A DNA stretch of 19,182 nt from Ectocarpus siliculosus (lineage: Eukaryota > Sar > Phaeophyceae > Ectocarpales > Ectocarpaceae). Positions 1 to 9,831 of the stretch are shown here, piece after piece (the stretch's first letter is position 1; every line of letters begins with the position of its first letter). Both the position numbers and the translations under genes were made by a program. A model generated the notes under the pieces. It saw only the letters and a program-made list of their open reading frames with translations, had not been told where the DNA came from and did not search any database. The stretch covers positions 1-19,182 of the forward strand of contig FN648937.1 of the NCBI GenBank assembly GCA_000310025.1. Direction: 5' to 3'.

Positions 1-151
1 GTGTACGGTAATCGTACCAACCTGGCCTTTTCTCGGAATAGGGGTGCCCCTACCGAAATCCGAAGATACCCGCGAACGCCCTGTCTCTCCAGGCGCAGGA
101 TGCTGTTGTTGTTGTGTCGTTTTGTTTTTTTCCTCCTTGTTGTCTCTTTAG

Positions 152-518
152 CCTATTATTCTCGAAAAGGCCGGACATATTGCTTTCGTAAGTGAAGGTA
201 GTGTTGGTTACCGATTTCAACTATCTCAACCGATGAGAATTTTGTTCTTGGCATTTATTTCCTGTCACGGTGTCTCTGTGGTTTAGCCCTAATTCAGAAT
301 TTAAGGAGCTTACGATCAAAAAGCTGATGATCAGATCTGCAATGCCAACACGACATGTCCATGTAAGATACCTTGACAGGAAGAAGGCTCCCCACGGCTG
401 CTGTGCACCAGACAACACTGCAAAAAATATATTAAGCTTATTGAGCGAGCGTCAACACATTAGACAGAAGGTTCCATCGCCGCCCATGCGCACAAAAAGG
501 AGTCGGTACGGCACGTAA
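152..518 (+). CDS. possible 3' exons of a + strand gene entering from the left edge
   Basis: I do not recognise the product. A pyrimidine-rich tract ending in TTTAG at 151 is followed by a 36-base stretch (152-187) and a consensus donor GTAAGT at 188. A second good acceptor (CTAATTCAG, ending at 297) opens a 73-codon frame that ends at TAA 516-518. The two pieces join in phase (one base left over, then AA), giving about 85 basic residues with no stop, including FKELTIKKLM and PMRTKRSRYGT. An alternative is that the first piece is read through its donor in another frame (starting PIILEKAGHIAF) to TAG near 285. The two readings exclude each other. The start lies outside the window. Its 3' end would face the 3' end of the minus-strand gene ending at 722. 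Confidence 0.3.
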
Positions 519-721
519 AGCTGGCCTAAACAATTCCGACCTGTCCTTCTTGTTCATCACCACGTTTAGAGATTGAAATTAGGTTCGTTACCACGCCAAG
601 CGACCCCGCAGAATCGGAACATAAGTTAACCCGAACTTTGTATCCTACGAATTGTCACGGAATAATTAGATTCCACTGCCAAAGTACGTTTACGATACTG
701 TTCCCCTTCTTAGACGCTACC
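519..721. other. short intergenic stretch between convergent genes
   Basis: About 200 bases without a supportable gene, between the + strand stop at 518 and the minus-strand stop at 722. It should hold both 3' untranslated regions. I see no clear polyadenylation signal or hairpin. Confidence 0.4.
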
Positions 722-1390
722 CTAACTGCCCTTCGACTCCGCCACATGGTAGTCGTACAGAAGTTCTTCTCCAGCCTTGACATCTCTAGAGAGTTTGAAC
801 ACCAGTGCTTTAGATGAAGCGAGCAGCTCCTCAAAGGCCGGGTCTTCCACGTGCAGAATCTCTGTCCCACCCCGGCCCTGCCTCCCCAGACTGAGAGTTT
901 CAACATCAATTTTTTTGTGTGCCTCCACGTTGGCATCTCCACCGTCCGAGCCGCTTGAGTTCATGTACCACAAGAAGCAAGACTGGTGAGGCACCATGTA
1001 CAGCGCGGCCTTTGGACGACTGTTCTCCTCCTCTGTGCACAGCATATACACTTGAGAAGTCACGTGGTGGCGAGGGACACCGTCCTTGTTGATGGCAGAC
1101 ACCACCTCTTCTAGAGAATCATGCACTACGAAAGACCCGAAACAAGCCATAGGCATGGCGTCTCCTGCAGCCATGTCCTCCTGAGCAAACAAACCGAGTC
1201 CGTGACGATTTGATGCCTGCCGGGCGCACGCAAACAAGGCAACGGAGGGGCCGGGAGTTGCAGAGAGATAAAAGAGAAGTAACTTTGAAACTACCTGCGT
1301 GAGGACTTGTGGATGCGTTTTGTTTCAAAGTTGTTCACGACCCACCCGAAAAACTCAAAATTGCACCTTTATTTCGAGTCCCATCTCCTT
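722..1390 (-). other. SET domain (end of exon 12 plus exon 13)
   Basis: Splicing AAG at 1367 to GCA at 1216 removes a 150-base GT-AG intron in phase 0. It yields GLEIKASNRHGLGLFAQED, the classic opening 'h..s...G.GlfA..d...G' of SET lysine methyltransferases. Further on come QSCFLWYMNSSGSDGGDANV, in the place of the RFxNHSCxPN substrate/AdoMet motif, and VKAGEELLYDYH, in the place of GEELxxDY with its conserved Tyr. There is no Cys-rich post-SET tail; the protein stops 6 residues after DYH. NHS is NSS here, so this is a divergent SET. Its substrate (histone or other) cannot be read from the sequence. Confidence 0.72.
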
Positions 1391-4300
1391 GGCGGCCATG
1401 GCGGCGACCTGCTGTTCAGGGGAGATCACATGCGGTACGTGTTGGGGTTGCCTCCAGGCCACTTCAAGCGCCACCTCCCGTGGCACGTTGCTGTGAGGGA
1501 CGTTCATGGGACGTTTGTCCCTCGAAACCCAGACCCGAGGCGCCACCGACCGTGGCACATTGCTGTCAGGGATGTTGATGGGGCGTTGAACACGAAGCCA
1601 GGATCGAGGCCATTCACACTTAAAGTCCTCCTCCAATTGCCCCACTTTCTGCCTCACCAACTCCACCTTACCGAAGGCAGGGACTAATGCCACCAGCGAA
1701 CGTCCGTGATAGAGCGTCTTTTCGCAAACTGTGATGTCTACGGCTGCATCAGTTGTGAGCACCGCATCGTCTCGGTCGGTATATCTGTGGCCATGGGTTC
1801 GGCATGGTGACGCATCGAGGCGGAGAATAAAGGTGTGCTTGGTCGGTGTGTCACGTCAGAGTAGGGAAAATGCAACTCAGATATGAGTGCGTACCAAGCA
1901 AGCGACGACCGTCACTACACGACACAAAACACAGAGAGTCATATACATTTAGGGTATGCATACATTTAGGATGGCGTCTCGAGTGGGACTTCTCGTTAAT
2001 GGTATGCGCAAGACATCCTAACATTCCGTGCAACGGAGGATTCATAGCTACTCAGGATACGGAAAAGGCCCATCATTTGCAACCCCTTTTTTTACGACAC
2101 TACAAAAACAATACAGCACGATCACTCTCTTACCGTGTGATGAAGAACGTGGTCAGGGCGCTGCTGATGAAAGACCCCTCGGCGGGTTGCCGACAAGACC
2201 ACTTCCCTACTCGCGGGTCTAACGCAGCGTCTACATGCCGCTGGACATAGGGTGGCCTGGATGCCCGAGGTGTGTGTGTAGTCTCGCCCTCCTCATTGCT
2301 GTTCCGACCCCCCGGGTTGCAAATGAACCTCTCCCCCATCCTTGTGCGCGACGATGGTGATGGAGCTCTGGCCTCCGCGGCCCTCAGACCCAGCGTACGT
2401 TGATATGACTGGATTCCCCTCTACCCGAAGACCCGCTTTATTGAACATGTCTTTCGGGAATCATCGTGTGCGTGAGAGGGAAGAGGAAGGACAAGGGTCT
2501 TAACGTCAGTCACACCGTATTCCTCAAAGTTTTAGGAAGCCGACAACACAAGAGCGTGGCAGGTAAGGACAACACAGAATGCCCGAGCTATACGGAATTT
2601 CGCGACAATATAATCACGTTGCAGGCCATGGAACGCTCTATGTGTGACCGCGCGCCAAAAATCGATTCACGCACACCTGTCAGAAGGTTGGTTTCCTGCA
2701 TCTCGCCAGGTACAGACAGCAACACGGTGCCGTGATTTTCCAAGTTGTTCGAGAGAGAGTCGAGGGCGGTCTGTAGACGTTGGTTCAGGGGAGACGACGA
2801 ACAGCTGACGGAAGTCCCGGCCGGAACGCTGACATACCGGGAGAGGTTGAGGAACGCCAGCGTGTACCTGATGCCCAGGGAATGCAATCCATCCAGATCC
2901 CCAACGGAATATGGGCAGAATACGTCGATCGCAAGGAGCCTCGACAACAGCCGCCTGTGGATGTTGATCAAGGAATATGGCGTCGTGTGCGTAGACGGTA
3001 TGGTTGTTATCCCAGTGGTGTTCGGGAAGAAACGTGGCCATCAATTCCTAAGGGAATTGGTGTCAACGGCCAGCTGCTCGCAGTTATCGGTCTTACCCCA
3101 TTATAGCTGCCAGCAATTCGCAGACGGCTCATCGCACGCACGAGAGGGCATACACTATTTATCTCACCTCCTTTCAGCCATGTTGTCGGCCGCCACCTCG
3201 TTGGCTGTCGATGGCGGCGCACAAGCAGCGGAAGCAGCGGCGGTCTCTGATGCCTTCGTCCTGGCTGCGCGTTGACCCTCCTTGTGAATCTTCACCTTGC
3301 ACTCCTGTCCGACCTCCGACGCTTCATCCGCGGAGTAGCAGCGTTGACGCTTGTGAATCTTCTGATTGAACTCTTCGACCTTCGATGCGGCATCCTCTCT
3401 TAACTGCTTCTCCTTGCTGATGAGGATCTCGGGGAACGACTCCATAGCCTCGTACTTCTTCATCTCCTGATTCAATCCAAAAACATCATTTTTACGTGGT
3501 GTGAAGGGCGTCGTGGGTGACGTTTCCAACATGACGATCGCGAAATAAGGGTGGAATTTACGGCGGATCGACCAGTTCGGTTATTCGTGGACGACAACCT
3601 ACGGTGCGGGTTTCCATGATTTTCGGCTGGTCGAGGGCAAAAATATATTACTAAGTGAAGCAGTAAACCCGATGCCGATAACCTACCTGTAATATCGGTT
3701 GCCACGGTCGACTAAGCTGGAACTCATTGAGAGGCGTGTGCGGTAGCATCCCGTCCGGCAAGCTCCTCGCGTGGATCGTACACGCTTCGTCAAGTGCGTG
3801 GTGGTGTGAGATGAACTGTGAGTACGGCTCGTACGCCATAACCCTGCGGATGAAACTGGGATGCGAAAAGGGACAATCGGCAGATGTAAGTTGTTTGTTG
3901 AACAACATAAACAAGCCTCCATCAACAAGTGCGTTCCTTCTAACCCAACTCCTTCGCGGTATCAACAACCTCACTACTCACTCATTGAATCCTGGAGTCC
4001 AGTCCTGTCGTCCGACGAGTGCGGAAACGCTCCGAACGACGCGACCAGTGGCGCTCGCCGCCCCGTCGAGTTCCCTGAAGTCATCCTCGGTTAGCTTTCC
4101 AATCTTGAACCCGCTACAAAGACAATTGGGGGTTTCGGCAAAACACAATTGTTGGATGTCCCGCACGCAACGGATGGGTGGCGCCAACGCGGACGTTTGG
4201 TGCGTACGCAGCAAAAAAGCTTCGAGAGTTTTTGCAGAACTGCACGCAACGCAGCAACTTCTACGTGGGAATTTCCCAAAGCAACACGACTGAGGAGATA

Positions 4301-6530
4301 AAGATTACGCGGTGGACTGAAATAAGCGCACGGGTTTTCACCCTCTCAGAGTATACAACAAACAATGATTTTAGTGTAACGAACAATGTTTTTACGTATT
4401 ACGAAACACGATTCCAGCGCCTGCAAAAATAACCACGCAACAGCTTACGAGGCCATGCGGTAAATGTACGCGGCTTGATCTTCCCCCGGCATTGCCGCGA
4501 ACTCGGGCCGAAGCAGGGCTTCCAGTGTAACGCGTTCAAAATGCAGGCCGTCCGGTGAGGGGTTGAGGTCGCGATGTCCGGCTGGGCGTCCCTCAAGCAC
4601 CGTGACGTCCTCCAGAGCGTCGAGTCCTGCCTGCTTGAGGGCTTCAGTCGCATTTGCAACCGACTTCTTGGCCTGCGCATACGCGGAAATGAGTGTGGTT
4701 TCGAAAATGGGATTATTGCATTCTCTGACAATACCAACATGCATGCATGGAAGGAATAATTTTATTTGAACATTGAGTTGCTTCCTGTTTGACCCGCCAA
4801 GTTTCGTACAGTGATCGTGCAACATTTTCCAAGTTCTAAAGAATTGTTAAGTTGGTGGAGGGTTTACAGTGTCCAGGTACGTGCGTGAGTCGACCTAACA
4901 AGACGGATGACTGCACTACGTTACGACGACAAGTAAGTGATGATATACAACCCTCGTCTCACATTTTCGCGCGAACCACCGCAACCAGAGGCCAAGCCCT
5001 CTACCGCGAGAGGCTTGGACCTGGTGTTACTGCACCCCTGCAGAGCGGCCTTGGTTGACATAACCCGATCGAATAACGTGGTCTTGACAACTCCTTCGGT
5101 GATATCCTGCGCACCTGGGTATGGAGTACGAAGGTCGAAAGCGGGCCAGGGCGAGTGTTTGCGGTATCTATGATGGGGGGGGTAAGTGCGTTTCTCTTTT
5201 TGCTGCAAAATGCATGCCCTACATACAGCAGTGCATACGCTGTTTTGTGCGTTCTGGGTAGAACAAAAAGAAAGGGCATCGCTGGACTCCTCGGCACAAC
5301 CAAATAACCCGGACAACCGGACATGCCAAATGCTATGGGTGGGGCTAAGTCTAGGGTTGTACGTTCATGTCATATGGTCCATTGAGTTTCAGTCTCCTCG
5401 TGTTCTTGTTTCACGCACACACACAGCAGACTTGTCTACTCTCACGCTCCTTGGTGATTAAACAAAGGCCGCCTCTCTCTGTGCCTGGCATCGGCAGTCC
5501 TGAAATGAACACATAGATAGTAAGGTGCAAACCAAACCCAGTATGCCGACAACAAACACAAACGGTTTCTGCAGTTCAGGCTGCCGGAACGTACACGCTG
5601 CCATGGAATAATGTAAGGCTGAAACAACCAACCCATCTGCACACACTTACTTGCAGCTATCAACCTCTCCGTATCCGCGTCCACTGCACTATGAACATCA
5701 ACGAGCGGGCAGATCTCTTGTCCTGAATCCTTGGCGGCGTTGAGTGCAACAAGAGCTGCGCATCTGTTGCAGTACAAACAAAAAACACAGCAAGTGGAGG
5801 CCTTTACTTGTCCTGGCAGGAACACGTGGAACTCGTTGTCCTGTCTTGTTCCATCATGACATGGGGACTATTCCTAGCCTCGAGCGAGCGCGAACACCGC
5901 TTTCTTCCCGGCCCTCTCTTGTTACTGCTGTCACAAGTCGACTCAACTGTGACTCGCCAATATAATTGCTACAAATTGATCCCCGAAAAAAATGAATAAC
6001 TTCAATCATGCGAGTGTGCTGCCGCTTCGAGGTCGACGGCCGATCGATAGGGACGGCGCAGTCCTTGTCGCGAGAAAAACAACGGCAGCGACTGCCGCCG
6101 GTTAGTGGGCGATTCGTTTCTTCTGCTGTGGGCCACTATACCTACCTTCTTTTTGTGGGAGCCCGCTTTTTGAGCCACGGTGGTAAACGCACTGGTTAGT
6201 AGACTGGCGCCAAGTACAACACGGGGCGAACACACTAAAAATACACACACCCATATTCCACCTAATGCATGCACCATAGTAGATACCTGTGGCGCCCATC
6301 TATGACTCTCAGGGGCTTTGTCTTCGCCGTGGCCTCGTCCAACACACCATTGTCACCAGCAAGTCGGCAGGCGATGATACGTGTGTCAACCCAGCCGTTG
6401 GACATGATGCTCTGCCTTATCCGTGCCACGCCGTCAGGACGCAATGGTCTCCCTCTAAACGACAGGTCCAGGTTACAAGCCGGAACCTTCCAACGGCCTT
6501 GAAACGATTCGTCAACTAGCGAATTCATGC
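722..6530 (-). CDS. multi-exon fusion protein: ParB-like + degenerate N4/N6 DNA methyltransferase-like + SET domain
   Basis: Exons in minus-strand order: 6530-6287, 6191-6146, 6063-about 5973, 5763-5651, 5114-4963, 4672-4449, 4113-3982, 3855-3687, 3466-3168, 2954-about 2594, 2408-2134, 1784-1367, 1216-722. Introns are GT-AG. Donor and acceptor phases agree at every junction except exon 3 to 4, where a 7-T run upsets the frame; the exon 10 donor is also weak. The proposed start is the ATG at 6528-6526, just inside an exon with a strong acceptor (CCTCCTCGCAG). The stop is TAG at 724-722. The product is about 1,000 residues: ParB-like about 10-165, helical about 165-400, charged about 400-480, methyltransferase-like about 490-755, a repeated linker, and SET about 835-1000. 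Inference: a chromatin or DNA-modification-associated protein. ParB-methyltransferase pairings are known in phages and mobile elements; with SET added, this could be a domesticated or transposon-borne gene. The gene structure is much firmer than the function. Confidence 0.65.
1469..1612 (-). repeat. 72-base in-frame tandem repeat inside exon 12
   Basis: On the + strand, two copies starting CGCCACC at 1469 and 1541 share most of their bases over 72 positions. In the protein this gives two 24-residue units, RPINIPDSNVPRSVAPRVWV and RPMNVPHSNVPREVALEVAW. The copies are in frame and separate the methyltransferase-like region from the SET domain. This looks like a linker made by local duplication, and it supports that frame being coding. 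Confidence 0.7.
1620..2954 (-). other. beta-class N4/N6 DNA methyltransferase-like region, probably inactive (exons 10-12)
   Basis: Known order in beta-class enzymes: catalytic [DNS]PP[YFW] first, then the AdoMet-binding FxGxG near the end. Here exon 10 has IDVFCPYSVGDLDG where DPPY would be expected, followed by ENHGTVLLSVPG, which resembles the strand after motif IV. Exons 11-12 give QPAEGSFISSALTTFFITR joined to YTDRDDAVLTTDAAVD and GRSLVALVPAFGKVELV. This fits the pattern 'QKP...yT.pgD.VLD.F.G.Gt...GR...v..d....e.v..r'. The VLD-FxGxG core is replaced by VLTTDAAVD, and DPP by FCP. Inference: the fold is kept and catalysis lost. The match is by pattern only, and the exon 10 donor (2594 or 2618) is uncertain. 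Confidence 0.4.
3168..5114 (-). other. helical and charged middle region (exons 5-9)
   Basis: Exons 5 to 9 encode mostly alpha-helical sequence, for example AKKSVANATEALKQAG, TEDDFRELDGAASATGRVV and FIRRVMAYEPYSQF. The 3466-3168 exon then gives a Lys/Glu-rich, coiled-coil-like stretch (MKKYEAMESFPEILISKEK, KVEEFNQKIHKRQR) that ends in an Ala/Ser-rich linker. I recognise no enzyme motif. Joining is convincing: 4449 to 4113 restores MASGFKIG, 3982 to 3855 restores GFNDFIRR, and 3687 to 3466 restores PILQEMKK. Each junction agrees in phase with no stop. Confidence 0.6.
5651..6528 (-). other. ParB/sulfiredoxin-like N-terminal domain (exons 1-4)
   Basis: Exon 1 encodes a region with the usual ParB order: VPACNLDLSFRGRPLRPDG, then IRQSIMSNGWVDTRIIACRL, then VIDGRH at the end of the exon. 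Splicing to exon 2 gives DGRHS-AFTTVAQKAG, which matches the 'DGxHRxxAxxxA' core of ParB-like folds, with Ser where Arg is usual. Exon 3 adds CAVPID and TRMIEVIHFF, and exon 4 adds AALVALNAAKDSGQE and DVHSAVDADTERLIAAS. ParB-like domains bind DNA or CTP, or act as nucleases; I cannot tell which applies here. If the 7-T run at the end of exon 3 were one base longer, the frame would read HFFSGIN and join exon 4 in phase 2 from a donor at 5972, so an indel or sequencing slip is plausible. Confidence 0.5.
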
Positions 6531-6778
6531 CTGCGAGGAGGGGGGCGCACGGCAGCACACAGGATAACGAACATTGCAGGAGACGGGGGTACAGAGCGGC
6601 AGACTTGTCACTGGTCGTAAAGGGCCAACGGGAGCGCCTGCAATAATCATAATACTCCGTCAATAAAGCTATGGCAAGAGCAGAGAGATGAGGTGGTCCA
6701 AGCAAAAAAGTAGTCGCAACCAAAGGCGGTAGAGATGCGCACGACTATCTGCGCGCTAGTTGTGCCACAAACACTTAC

Positions 6779-6816
6779 TGCTGTAGACTATACTCTGGCG
6801 GAACAGCTGATCCTTT
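6779..6816 (-). CDS. possible extra 5' exon of the fusion gene
   Basis: A consensus donor, TACAGCA followed by GTAAGT, lies at 6779/6778. A pyrimidine-rich stretch ending ATCAAAG gives an acceptor just above it. The piece reads DQLFRQSIVYS with one base left over, which matches the GC before the ATG at 6528. If used, translation begins further upstream and MNSLVDE is internal; otherwise this is 5' untranslated sequence. I could not find a convincing ATG above it. Confidence 0.25.
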
Positions 6817-6884
6817 GATATAAGTCACGGAGGGGGCAATCAATGCAGTAAGACCGACCACGAGTTGGAAGGGGCAGCGTTGGT

Positions 6885-7205
6885 GTGGCTGTGGATTCGC
6901 TCCAACGTTATCAATCATGTTGGCGTCAGAAAGACGCCGGCTGTTACAAGTTCAACAAGTTCAACGTGGACCCGGTAGCACCTGTGAGAACAGACAGCTT
7001 TTATGTATTTTACGACAAAGGAGAGACAACTGCTTATTATTATTTGACTGCGGCGGAAAAAAAACGAGGTAACTCGATTGACGCACGGCGTTCGGTGATA
7101 TCGCACGGTATCACCGATACCGAGCCCCTGTTAAGTGGCTCCAGGGCCCTCGCTGAGCAGGAGGTACTTCGCGGTATCGTGAACGGTGTCGTAGTACAGC
7201 AGTAG
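6885..7205 (+). CDS. unassigned ORF, possibly a terminal exon
   Basis: A + strand frame is open for 106 codons to TAG 7203-7205, without a good ATG at its start. It includes KFNKFNVDPVAPVRTDSFYV and SRALAEQEVLRGIVNGVV. A TCAG at 6926-6929 could be an acceptor, but its pyrimidine tract is poor. It faces away from the minus-strand gene starting near 6530, so it could be a divergent neighbour or chance. No family is recognised. Confidence 0.22.
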   Translation: MAVDSLQRYQSCWRQKDAGCYKFNKFNVDPVAPVRTDSFYVFYDKGETTAYYYLTAAEKKRGNSIDARRSVISHGITDTEPLLSGSRALAEQEVLRGIVNGVVVQQ

Positions 7206-7669
7206 GCGTCATGCGCGAGACTGCTGCTGTCGGGGTTTTGTTTTACTCAGTATCGCACGTACCACCTGTCATACCGCATCCACCCACTCTGTGCGATGAA
7301 AATCCAAGAACCATACCTGATGGGACTGCCTACCTCCAGACTGTCGGGGAGTGAGTGGTGACTGCACTAAGGTGGTCGTGCCAACGTGCCACGCCTCGAT
7401 GCTAGGGTAGGGCCCTCTCTCTTTCCATCCCTCTCTTTCAAGTACAAACACCGAAAGACAAGGACGTCTCCTTGGGCAAACTATCCATCTGCCTTGCGAA
7501 AGAGTGTGCTCTCTCTCTCTCCACTCACCGGCACAGCAGTATGAACTAAAGGTGTGCTCCCAGGTTGCTCGAAAGACCCAGCTCGCTCAGCTGGATACAC
7601 CCTGTCCGCTGCTCTCTCGGGTGCCGAGTGCCGAGCACGGCTCGGGTGCTTGACGAAACAAATAAAATG
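7206..7669. other. no gene seen; CT tract and small GC hairpin
   Basis: I find no convincing coding stretch. It holds a CTCTCTCTCTCT tract near 7510 and a perfect 6-base stem CCGAGC-ACG-GCTCGG near 7631-7645. Two minus-strand donor-like sites (GTAGGC, GTATGG, near 7315-7340) could belong to 5' exons of the gene below 6530. Confidence 0.4.
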
Positions 7670-8175
7670 TTCCTCCGAGTGGTTGCTTGCTGCTTGATGA
7701 GGTGACGTGGTGAGATGAGGTCCTGCTGCTGTCCAAGGAGTCGATTCAGATCAGACTGGGGGCGAACGGAGCAGCACGGAGAGGGCGTTGGGATGCTGCT
7801 GCACTATTTACCTTACCTCGAACAATGCAACCAAATACATCAGATCATCACCCGTTAGCAGTTTACGGCGGTGGCCGCCCGGCCGAGGCTGGGGACACAT
7901 ACACGTGCGTGCCTTTAACTAAAGTATTCCTCCGAGTGGTTGCTTGCTGCTTGATGAGGTGACGTGGTGAGATCAGGTGCTGCTGTCGAACGAGTCGATT
8001 CAGATCAGACTGGGGGCGAACGGAGCAGCACGGAGAGGGCGTTGGGATGCTGCTGCACTATTTACCTTACCTCGAACAATGCAACCAAATACATCAGATA
8101 GATCATCACCCGTTAGCAGTTTACGGCGGTGGCCGCCCGGACGAGGCTGTGGGGACACACACACGTGCGTGCCTT
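7670..8175. repeat. tandem duplication, 257-base period, two copies
   Basis: Copy 1 starts TTCCTCCGAGTGG at 7670 and copy 2 starts with the same words at 7927. Both run through CAGATCAGACTGGGGGCGAA, CTCGAACAATGCAACC and GGCGGTGGCCGCCCGG to CACGTGCGTGCC. By eye they differ at only about 5% of positions plus a few small indels, so the duplication is recent. Open frames across it are not supported as genes. Confidence 0.85.
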
Positions 8176-8488
8176 TTTGGTTTATTCGTTCCGAGAAACG
8201 GAAAGAGCGGGTGGGTCTGGTGGGTACAGCAGCGAGCTCTCTCGGATGTGCGTGCACACTACAGCCGAAGAGCAGCTCTACCGCGAAGGAACGAGCCCCC
8301 GAGGAGGGGAGGAGTGCTCACGTTTGGATCCTCACCACATCCATGTATGGGTGGCCTGTACGGATGTGCAGCAGGTGCAGGTGCGAGGGTGTGTGTTGTC
8401 GGGAGGGGAGAGAGAGGGTACGCGAAACAAACACACACACGACACCACGTTTTCTTGCTATTCTCTAAAAAAATACAATTGATCACCG

Positions 8489-8740
8489 ATGAGTTGCTTC
8501 TCTATCTCTCGGCGGACCCAACGCAACGGCCAAGCTAAGCTGACCCCTCAGTACATGCCAGGGTACGTTCTCACCGCCACAGAAGCTCGCCTGAGGCCGT
8601 TTGGGGCTGCTCCAGAAACATACTTTTTTGGAGAGGACTTGGGAAAGGCGGCAATCAAAACGGTGTTTTCGATTCCAATCCTCAAGTCAAAAGAACGATT
8701 TACTCCAACCACGAGAAAATTCTCAAACCGATGTTCATAA
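8489..8740 (+). CDS. small unassigned ORF, 83 codons
   Basis: It starts with a true ATG and ends at TAA 8738-8740. The product begins MSCFSISRRTQRNGQAKL and includes GAAPETYFFGEDLGKAA. The opposite strand is open over almost the same span (8548-8781), which weakens the case. No domain, signal peptide or membrane segment is visible. It follows a (CA)-rich, 7-A stretch that could be a promoter or simply low complexity. Confidence 0.2.
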   Translation: MSCFSISRRTQRNGQAKLTPQYMPGYVLTATEARLRPFGAAPETYFFGEDLGKAAIKTVFSIPILKSKERFTPTTRKFSNRCS

Positions 8741-9087
8741 TTCAAACCGAAGTTCGACAATTCTCTGTTAAAAGAACACACGCCCGTCTGTATTCTTTGA
8801 GGTCAACAGCTTGCGGCACGCGCAATCCCAGCAGCATCGCGCAGCTGCAGAAGAAAATGCCGGCAGCACCACTCACAGCAAAGTTGCATCTCTCAACGCG
8901 CCATGCCTAAATCGGTCACGCAACAACAACATATTACCACACCCAGTGCATACATGCACAGATGCGTGTTGCAGTGCACAATGCACAACAACAGCAACAA
9001 CGCAACAACACACCACACACGTCACTTCAAGTTCTCAAAAACACGGAAAGACGTTAGCCACCAATCGGATCGCTGATTCTTAGATTG
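8741..9087. other. no gene seen; CAA/CA-rich stretch
   Basis: From about 8,920 to 9,030 the + strand is rich in CAACAA, CACACC and GCAACAAC words typical of simple-sequence drift. Nothing here looks coding in any frame. Confidence 0.4.
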
Positions 9088-9358
9088 GAGCGACAGTCCC
9101 GAGCGGAGGGGCCCGAGGTGGAGAGAAAAAGTGCGACGACGTGGTTTTGAGCCGTGCCGCCGGCGCGTGCGACTCGCCCGTCGCTGGACGCCCGGAGCCC
9201 CGAGCGGCGGCGTCTCGCTGAGAGGGGGCTCCCGGAGGGCTCCGCGCAGCAGGAGGGCGAGAGGCGGCCCGTGCGTCTCAGGCCGAAATCGTCTCGAGTT
9301 GAGGGTTGCGATAATTACCCCGCTGCTCGCTGAGGGGCCGAGCGGAGGCTTGAGCTAA
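9088..9358. other. GC-rich island
   Basis: The base composition rises sharply above its surroundings. Words such as GAGCGGAGG, CCGAGCGG and GAGGGGCCGAGCGG recur at 9098, near 9200 and near 9335. A 75-codon + strand frame is open here but is arginine/glycine-rich in the way GC-rich noncoding DNA usually is. It could be part of a dispersed repeat or a structured RNA; I cannot say which. Confidence 0.4.
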
Positions 9359-9831
9359 AAATACCTACCTCTATGTAGCCATGTAAACTCCAGGCACGCC
9401 GTGTCACTGCCTGACCTTTCTATCTCTTTCGTGTTTAGTTTTTTGCGCAGATTAAATGCCTCTCGGTGTCGTTCGGTTTCCCTCTTAACTTTGCGTACTA
9501 CCACCTACCTTCTCACGAACGATTTATCCGCGACTTAGACATGTAAGTAACCACGTAAATACATCATATTCAGAGTGCCTTATGTTGCCACGTACCACAA
9601 TTAGACAAGCGGCTTAGACATGTATGTACGTGTAGATGCCAAGTACATTTAGAGTGAGTGTTGGCTACCACTTTCAAGATGAGTGTATGTGTGTAAGTGT
9701 TTTCTACATTTTGAGTGTACGCTAACGATTGGTTCCCAAGGGACCCGTTTGCCGTTGTTCCCGATTGCGTCTGAACAACGCTGTCGCTCTACTTTGCAAG
9801 TTTTACATTATCAACTTTGCATGAATACATA
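9359..9831. other. no gene seen; short repeated words
   Basis: Intergenic-looking sequence with repeats of GACTTAGACATGTA (9533) and CGGCTTAGACATGTA (9610), plus several GTAAGTGT-like words. No exon with matching phase could be built. Confidence 0.35.

Noticed and set aside
5764-5857. Alternative first exon starting at ATG 5857 (MMEQDRTTSS) joined to exon 4
   Set aside because: It joins in phase but needs a 44-base intron, much shorter than all others here, and would leave out the better supported ParB-like exons.
7670-8175. CRISPR-like direct repeats
   Set aside because: There are only two long adjacent copies, not short repeats with unique spacers, and the setting is eukaryotic.
8047-8538. 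163-codon + strand frame
   Set aside because: It crosses the tandem duplication and CA-rich DNA, and other frames are open in the same place; low-complexity artefact.
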